A model generated the notes under the pieces. That model was not told the DNA's origin. It saw only the letters and a program-made list of their open reading frames with translations, and did not search any database. Shown one piece after another: positions 59,200 through 64,000 of a stretch of 64,000 bases of DNA; positions within the stretch are counted from its first letter, which is position 1, and every line of letters starts with the position of its first letter. The position numbers were made by a program, and so were the translations under genes. The stretch is from assembly GCF_013359935.1 (NCBI RefSeq), contig NZ_JABMCB010000202.1:1-64000 (forward strand). Reading direction: 5' to 3'. The DNA is from Paenibacillus xylanilyticus (GTDB lineage Bacteria; Bacillota; Bacilli; Paenibacillales; Paenibacillaceae).

Positions 59200-61611
59200 A
59201 TGCTGCTGAATCGGGAATATAGCGGTAAACGCTGGCATCTGCGACCCGACGGGGTTCCAAAAGTAACCGGGCAACTTCAATATCTGACAGATATGACTCT
59301 ACCCGATATGATCCATGGAAGAGTTCTGCGCAGCACATACCCGCATGCACGCATTTTGTCTATAGACACCACTGAAGCAGAAGCAATGGAAGGGGTATAT
59401 GCCGTTCTGACATCCAAGGACGTACCCGGATTGAATCGTTTTGGTATCGCGACGCCGGATCAGCCTGTATTTTGCGAAGATGTCGTACGTTATGTCGGTG
59501 ATGCCATTGCTGCGGTCGCTGCGGATTCCCCGGAACGGGCGGCACTGGCTCTGGATGCAATCCGCGTTGAGTATGAGGAGCTTACTCCGCTGGACAGCAC
59601 CGAGGCTGCACTGGCCCCTGGCGCGCCAGAGTTGCATGCGCATGGCCCGGGCAATGTTCTTCATCGCACCGAGATCAAACGTGGTGATGCAGAGAAGGCC
59701 TTTGCTGCGTGTGAACATATCGTCACGGAAACGTACTATACGCCTCGTCAGATGCACGCGTATATGGAGACTGAAGGTGGTCTGTTTGTTCCAGATGAAG
59801 GAAGGCTTAATGTCTACGCAGCGACCCAGCACGGGTACAAAGACCGGATGCAGCTTGCGCGGATTATCGGCTGTCCTGAAGAAAATATCCGTGTCGTATC
59901 GTCTCCCATTGGTGGCTCTTTCGGTGGGAAAGATGAACTGAACGTACAGCCTTATGGTGCACTTCTTGCCTTGAAAAGTGGACTCCCTGTAAAAATGCAC
60001 AATTCCCGTAAGGAATCCGTTCGTGCAGGTCTGAAGCGGCATCCGATGAAAATCGAAATGCAAACCGGGATCAGCCGTGAAGGCATCATTCAGGCTCACC
60101 GGGTCCGCATTACAGCAGATACCGGAGCGTATGCCACGCTTGGAGCACCTGTGCTGAACTTCTGCACGGAGCATTGTTTAGGACCTTACTCCATTCCAAA
60201 TGTGGATGTGGAGGGCGTGTCGGTGTATACCAATAATGGGCTCTCGGGGGAGTTTCGTGGATTCGGCGGCAATCAGGCTATCTTCGCGGTGGAAGGACAG
60301 ATGGATCGGCTGGCGGAGATTATGAACATGGACCCCTGGGAGTTTCGGAGACGGAACATGAGAGAGAAGACCGACCTGGGACCGCTGAATCAGCGGATTC
60401 TGGTTACAGATGGACTGTCACAAGTATGGGAAGCGATGGATCGCTCAGAGCTTTGGCAAAAACATCAGCCTCCCCCGGCGGATCATTCTCTGCCCCCTTG
60501 GATCAAACGCGGAGTGGGGGCAGCCCTCGCCATGCACGGTGCGGGACTCGGTTACGGCATTCCAGATCCGGCGGGAGGACGTCTATCCCTGAATGCCGAT
60601 GGCAAGATTGAGGCAGCATTCAGTTACGAAGAGTTCGGTCAGGGTCTGGTTGCTACACTGGAAATTATGCTCTGCGATCTGTTTCAATGCAGCACTGCCG
60701 ATCTCAGCATCATCATTGGCGATACGGACCGTGTTCCTCACAGCGGCTCGAGTACGGCTTCACGTTCAACAACCATGGCCTGGATGGCTCTGCAGCGATT
60801 ACAGACACCATTCCGTTCCAGAGTTCTGTCGGTTGCTTCTGCATTGTCAGGTATTCCCGTCAAAGAACTGGTGACAGGGGCTGGTGGCGTATGGCGCAAA
60901 GGTGCGCTTCCTGAAGATGCAACGGACATCAAATCAACGCTGCATTCTGAAAGAGACGGAGAAAAGGAAGAACAGCTCGGTGCAGCTGCTGAAACATTAG
61001 AGCCATCGAAGGATCCGGTGGTATCCTCAGGTTTGGTTATCCCATATGCAGAGCTGGTGAAGCAGGGCGAAGAAGAAGAATGGATTTTTGATACTCATTT
61101 CGATTATCCGACCACACCGGATCATGTGGTGGGTGGTCACTATTTATATACGTATGCGGCGGTTGCGGCAGAGGTGGAAGTGAATACCCTGACTGGCGAA
61201 GCCAAATTGCTCGATACACGCCATATGGTAGCCGCAGGTCCTGTCATTAATCCGATGGGCTTCATCGGACAGATCGAAGGCGGGAGTGTGATGGCACTTG
61301 GTTTTACATTAACAGAAGATGCGGTCATGCAGGATAGTCGATATCTTACAACCAATCTGGACACATACCTGATTCCAACGATTCGGGATATTCATACCAA
61401 CCTGGAGGTCGAGGCTATTGAGGACCTGCCGGAAGGTGATCCTTTTGGGCCAAGAGGGATTGGAGAGATCGGATCTGTGGCGCTTGCTCCGGCGATAACT
61501 GCAGCGATTCACCAGGCTACGGGGGTTTGGGTGAACCGATTGCCCGTGCCGCGAGAACAATTGGTCAAACCGCTTGATGTACCTTTACAGGAAGGAGTGA
61601 GTCCCTCATGA
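59200..61611 (+). CDS. pucD: Xanthine dehydrogenase, molybdenum-binding subunit
   Basis: An 803-residue molybdopterin subunit, site of hydroxylation of hypoxanthine and xanthine. Family stretches: 'G-G-S-F-G-G-K-D-E' and 'G-E-F-R-G-F-G-G-N-Q' for the cofactor, and the catalytic Glu region in 'G-I-G-E-I-G-S-V-A'. B. subtilis PucD has about 745 residues. An extra Glu/Ser-rich stretch, about 55 residues long and starting near residue 570, accounts for the difference. The ATG at 59200 has GGGGAGAGAG upstream. Its stop overlaps the start of pucE (ATGA). Confidence 0.94.
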   Translation: MLLNREYSGKRWHLRPDGVPKVTGQLQYLTDMTLPDMIHGRVLRSTYPHARILSIDTTEAEAMEGVYAVLTSKDVPGLNRFGIATPDQPVFCEDVVRYVGDAIAAVAADSPERAALALDAIRVEYEELTPLDSTEAALAPGAPELHAHGPGNVLHRTEIKRGDAEKAFAACEHIVTETYYTPRQMHAYMETEGGLFVPDEGRLNVYAATQHGYKDRMQLARIIGCPEENIRVVSSPIGGSFGGKDELNVQPYGALLALKSGLPVKMHNSRKESVRAGLKRHPMKIEMQTGISREGIIQAHRVRITADTGAYATLGAPVLNFCTEHCLGPYSIPNVDVEGVSVYTNNGLSGEFRGFGGNQAIFAVEGQMDRLAEIMNMDPWEFRRRNMREKTDLGPLNQRILVTDGLSQVWEAMDRSELWQKHQPPPADHSLPPWIKRGVGAALAMHGAGLGYGIPDPAGGRLSLNADGKIEAAFSYEEFGQGLVATLEIMLCDLFQCSTADLSIIIGDTDRVPHSGSSTASRSTTMAWMALQRLQTPFRSRVLSVASALSGIPVKELVTGAGGVWRKGALPEDATDIKSTLHSERDGEKEEQLGAAAETLEPSKDPVVSSGLVIPYAELVKQGEEEEWIFDTHFDYPTTPDHVVGGHYLYTYAAVAAEVEVNTLTGEAKLLDTRHMVAAGPVINPMGFIGQIEGGSVMALGFTLTEDAVMQDSRYLTTNLDTYLIPTIRDIHTNLEVEAIEDLPEGDPFGPRGIGEIGSVALAPAITAAIHQATGVWVNRLPVPREQLVKPLDVPLQEGVSPS

Positions 61612-62156
61612 GTGAGCCACTAGGAAACAGATGGACAGCTGTTGTGAATGGGGAAGAGAAGCAGCTGCACATTGCTCAAACGACCCGGCTTGTAGATGTG
61701 CTTAGGACTCATTTGAAGCTGACCGGAACGAAAGTATCCTGCGAAGTCGGTCGCTGCGGTGCATGCATGGTGCTTATGGATGGCGAGCCGGTCAATTCCT
61801 GCCTGGTCATGGCTTATCAATGTGAAGGAAGCGAGATTACGACCATTGAAGGACTTCATGGTGAGCAGCCTGATAGTCTTCATCCAATTCAGCAGGCTTT
61901 TGTTGAAGAAGGCGGTTTCCAATGCGGTTACTGCACGCCCGGGATGGTCATTGCCACCAAAGCACTATTGGATCAGCATCCGCAGCCTACGCAGGAACAG
62001 ATCGAAACGGGATTATGCGGCAATCTGTGCCGCTGCACCGGATATGGAGGTATAATACGGGCGGTGCGCAAGGCAGGGGAGAGTTGCAGTGAGCCTTATT
62101 CATTATCATCGAATGAAATTAAGAATGAGCATACGAATGTCGTGCAGCATGATTAA
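61608..62156 (+). CDS. pucE: Xanthine dehydrogenase, 2Fe-2S subunit
   Basis: A 182-residue iron-sulfur subunit with both [2Fe-2S] sites: the plant-ferredoxin type (CEVGRCGAC, then a further Cys in VNSC) and the helical one (CGYC and CRC). It passes electrons from the molybdenum centre to FAD. It is the last gene of the operon, overlaps pucD by four bases, and is followed by a terminator. Confidence 0.95.
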   Translation: MSEPLGNRWTAVVNGEEKQLHIAQTTRLVDVLRTHLKLTGTKVSCEVGRCGACMVLMDGEPVNSCLVMAYQCEGSEITTIEGLHGEQPDSLHPIQQAFVEEGGFQCGYCTPGMVIATKALLDQHPQPTQEQIETGLCGNLCRCTGYGGIIRAVRKAGESCSEPYSLSSNEIKNEHTNVVQHD

Positions 62157-62172
62157 CGAATTGGAAAAGTTT

Positions 62173-62210
62173 AGACCAGAGAAGATGTTCTCCTTTTCTG
62201 GTCTTTTTTG
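62173..62210 (+). terminator. Terminator of pucCDE
   Basis: AGACCAGAGA (62173-62182) pairs with TTTCTGGTCT (ending at 62204, one G-U), followed by TTTTTTG. Confidence 0.82.
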
Positions 62211-62301
62211 GGTCTACTTCACATGAACTTACGAATGATGCTCGAAACTCGCGAACCGATAAACAGAGATGTCGAAATTGAAAAGGGCAGATTTCAATGA
62301 T

Positions 62302-62333
62302 TTAAATTACATAAATAATATTATGTAAACTAA
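62302..62333. repeat. 34-bp intergenic repeat, copy 3 (32 bp)
   Basis: This copy holds the best palindrome of the three, TTACATAA-N6-TTATGTAA at 62307-62328, followed by ACTAA. It matches copy 1 apart from a two-base gap and one or two mismatches. It lies in a 720-base stretch between pucE and glpX (62157-62880) that is AT-rich and shows no gene; only the pucE terminator and this repeat stand out. Confidence 0.5.
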
Positions 62334-62880
62334 TTATTTTCAATGACCCCTATAAGCTGTATCTATATTGCAAAAAGAATATTAAAGAAGGTCAATCTGA
62401 TGAACGAGTCTGCTCTTATTCAAAAGTATACAAATATATATTGCGGAATTTCTTCTTGAAATCCTTTCAATACATGGAGTAATCTTGTCAAAGTCGTCCT
62501 GGAGTAAATCGTTTTCGCTGTAAGGTCAGATAAAGGGCCTGAACGTGAGTAATATCAGCATATATGTTGATTTATCCTTGTTTGAGGAAATGAAAGTACT
62601 GATTTCAGTCTATGTTAACCTGTGCCTGAGAATAATCGAGTTTTGATCGAAAAACGGTATGCAAATTTTAGGTTTATCAACGTTAAAACATTGTTCTTTT
62701 TTTTAAAAAGTCATTAAAAATAAGAGTAAATTTCACAACTTATTAACTTCAAATTTAAAAGGTATATATTCCCAGTAGGAGTACATAGACCTGATTATAG
62801 ATCAATTTCATATGGATTTGCGATGGATTTAGCACCGCTTTCAATGTATGCTTTTGAAAACTGGAAAGGAAGTGGGAAAA

Positions 62881-63957
62881 ATGGAACGCGAACTGGCGTT
62901 GGAAATTGTCCGAGTAACAGAATTGGCTGCGTTAGCCTCAGCCCCCTGGATGGGGCGGGGAGACAAGAATAGTGCAGATGAAGCGGCTACTTTGGCCATG
63001 CGCGCCATGTTCGATTCCGTGTCCATTCGCGGCACGGTGGTAATCGGTGAAGGAGAAATGGATGAAGCACCCATGTTGTACATCGGCGAGGAAGTGGGTA
63101 ACGCTGAAGGACCCGAGGTAGACGTTGCTGTAGATCCTCTCGAAGGTACAGAAATCGTGGCCAAGGGCCTGAACAACGCTTTATCGGTTATTGCAGTGGC
63201 GGGAAAAGGAAACCTGCTCCATGCACCGGATATGTATATGGAGAAACTGGCCGTAGGCCCTGCTCTGGTCGGCAAGGTCAGCATCGAAGACCCGGTTGAG
63301 GTTACACTGGAGAAAGCAGCTGCCGCATTGAATAAAAACATCTCGGATCTGACCGTCATGATTCTGGACCGCGTCCGGCATGAGAGCACGATCAAAACGC
63401 TGCGTAAAGTCGGCGTACGGATCAAGTTCCTCAGCGATGGCGATGTGGCCGGTGCCATGGCTCCTGCATTCCCCGAGGCTGGCATTGACCTGTATGTTGG
63501 TTCCGGCGGCGCTCCTGAAGGTGTGCTGGCAGCCGCCGCACTCTCATGCCTCGGTGGCGAGATTCAAGGCCGGTTAATGCCGGCCAATGCAGATGAGTTT
63601 CAGCGCTGCCTTCAGATGGGCATTGACAATCCTTACAAAGTATTAACGATGGAGGACATGATCGGCACCGAAGATGTCATCTTTGCGGCAACTGGCGTTA
63701 CGCCAGGTGAAATTTTGGGCGGCGTACGTTATCTTGCTGATGACCGGGCCGAGACGGATTCGATTGTCATGCGTGCCAAAACCAAAACGATCCGTTTTAT
63801 TCGTTCAGTACATTTCCTGCCCAATAAGGAAGTGCTGCACAAGGTAAGAGAGCTTCAGGCCACGCCGGAACCTTCGGATCGCATCCAGAGCCCGGCCAAA
63901 ATAGTGGAGCAAGCCGAGTTTAGCCAATCATCCGTTGATTATGGTGTAACGACTTAA
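62881..63957 (+). CDS. glpX: Fructose-1,6-bisphosphatase class II
   Basis: A 358-residue GlpX-type phosphatase that removes the 1-phosphate of fructose 1,6-bisphosphate in gluconeogenesis. The lithium-sensitive phosphatase motif DPLEGTE is near residue 85, with 'G-E-G-E-M-D-E-A-P-M' before it and 'S-G-G-A-P-E-G-V' later. It is about 30 residues longer than most GlpX proteins, at the C terminus. The ATG at 62881 has AAAGGAAGTGGG upstream. It is preceded by a long non-coding stretch. Confidence 0.95.
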   Translation: MERELALEIVRVTELAALASAPWMGRGDKNSADEAATLAMRAMFDSVSIRGTVVIGEGEMDEAPMLYIGEEVGNAEGPEVDVAVDPLEGTEIVAKGLNNALSVIAVAGKGNLLHAPDMYMEKLAVGPALVGKVSIEDPVEVTLEKAAAALNKNISDLTVMILDRVRHESTIKTLRKVGVRIKFLSDGDVAGAMAPAFPEAGIDLYVGSGGAPEGVLAAAALSCLGGEIQGRLMPANADEFQRCLQMGIDNPYKVLTMEDMIGTEDVIFAATGVTPGEILGGVRYLADDRAETDSIVMRAKTKTIRFIRSVHFLPNKEVLHKVRELQATPEPSDRIQSPAKIVEQAEFSQSSVDYGVTT

Positions 63958-64000
63958 ACAGCCCTGAATTCCCTGAGTCTCAGGGTCACCAAACGAACGA

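Noticed and set aside
59299..60174. Long minus-strand open frame of 291 codons inside pucD
   Set aside because: It lies wholly antisense to a well-conserved xanthine dehydrogenase subunit, has no ribosome binding site and no recognisable domain. It is a shadow of the coding strand.
62157..62880. Gene or riboswitch in the long gap before glpX
   Set aside because: I looked for open frames, aptamer-like conserved blocks and a clear promoter and found only AT-rich sequence, one terminator and one repeat copy. A weak TTAACT-N16-TATATT near 62743-62770 is not convincing as a promoter.
1..64000. CRISPR array, prophage, tRNA or rRNA genes
   Set aside because: I saw no regularly spaced repeats, phage structural genes or tRNA/rRNA sequence. 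This was read by eye, so a tRNA could be missed, but none was noticed.

Overview
The window looks like a chromosomal segment of a spore-forming Firmicute of the genus Paenibacillus. The supporting evidence is a tricistronic ger receptor operon, a cwlJ-gerQ pair, a B. subtilis-type puc purine catabolism cluster, strong AGGAGG-type ribosome binding sites with frequent TTG and GTG starts, and moderate GC content. The genus call is inference from gene content and style, not from a marker gene.

Layout. 1-130: the edge of a probable IS3-type insertion sequence. 210-4000: GerA-type germinant receptor operon with a good sigma-G promoter. 4471-8653: amidase, an EamA transporter under an FMN riboswitch, a DinB-like protein and a divergent CGNR-type regulator. 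8654-9325: non-coding stretch with three hairpins. 9326-20844: an orphan protein next to a tyrosine recombinase, L-lactate dehydrogenase, small membrane and secreted proteins, an SDR enzyme, a duplicated TIM-barrel-like secreted protein, cwlJ-gerQ, and an ECF sigma factor fused to a DUF1835-like domain. 21190-29545: CNNM/CorC membrane protein, an ArsR-type regulator and a five-gene oligopeptide ABC importer. 29778-34815: small membrane ORF, sugar acetyltransferase, an Lsa-like ABC-F protein with a possible leader ORF, a secreted protein, and an ECF sigma/anti-sigma pair. 35027-44823: two tandem M29 aminopeptidases, an MBL hydrolase, aldose 1-epimerase, fumarase and a large hybrid histidine kinase. 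45080-62156: the purine catabolism cluster. 62881-63957: class II fructose-1,6-bisphosphatase.

The puc cluster is the main metabolic unit. PucR precedes pucL (OHCU decarboxylase-uricase), pucM, allantoinase, allantoate amidohydrolase, the ureidoglycine aminotransferase pucG, a gamma-glutamyltranspeptidase-fold enzyme, an amidohydrolase-superfamily deaminase, pucA and pucB. After a terminator, pucCDE encode the three subunits of xanthine dehydrogenase from their own promoter. Together they cover xanthine to allantoate and ureidoglycine. The GGT-like gene beside pucG fits an oxamate amidohydrolase (HpxW-like) better than a true gamma-glutamyltranspeptidase.

No phage, CRISPR array, rRNA or tRNA gene was recognised, and I see no clear candidate for an entirely new multi-gene system. 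The items most worth follow-up are the FMN riboswitch on an EamA transporter, a TGTGA-N6-TCACA site placed as for class II activation upstream of a small Cys-rich protein, the sigma-DUF1835 fusion, the duplicated barrel protein with one apparently dead half, a 34-bp intergenic repeat, and the HpxW-like gene. All coordinates and motifs were read by eye; family names come from recognition of motifs and not from a database search.
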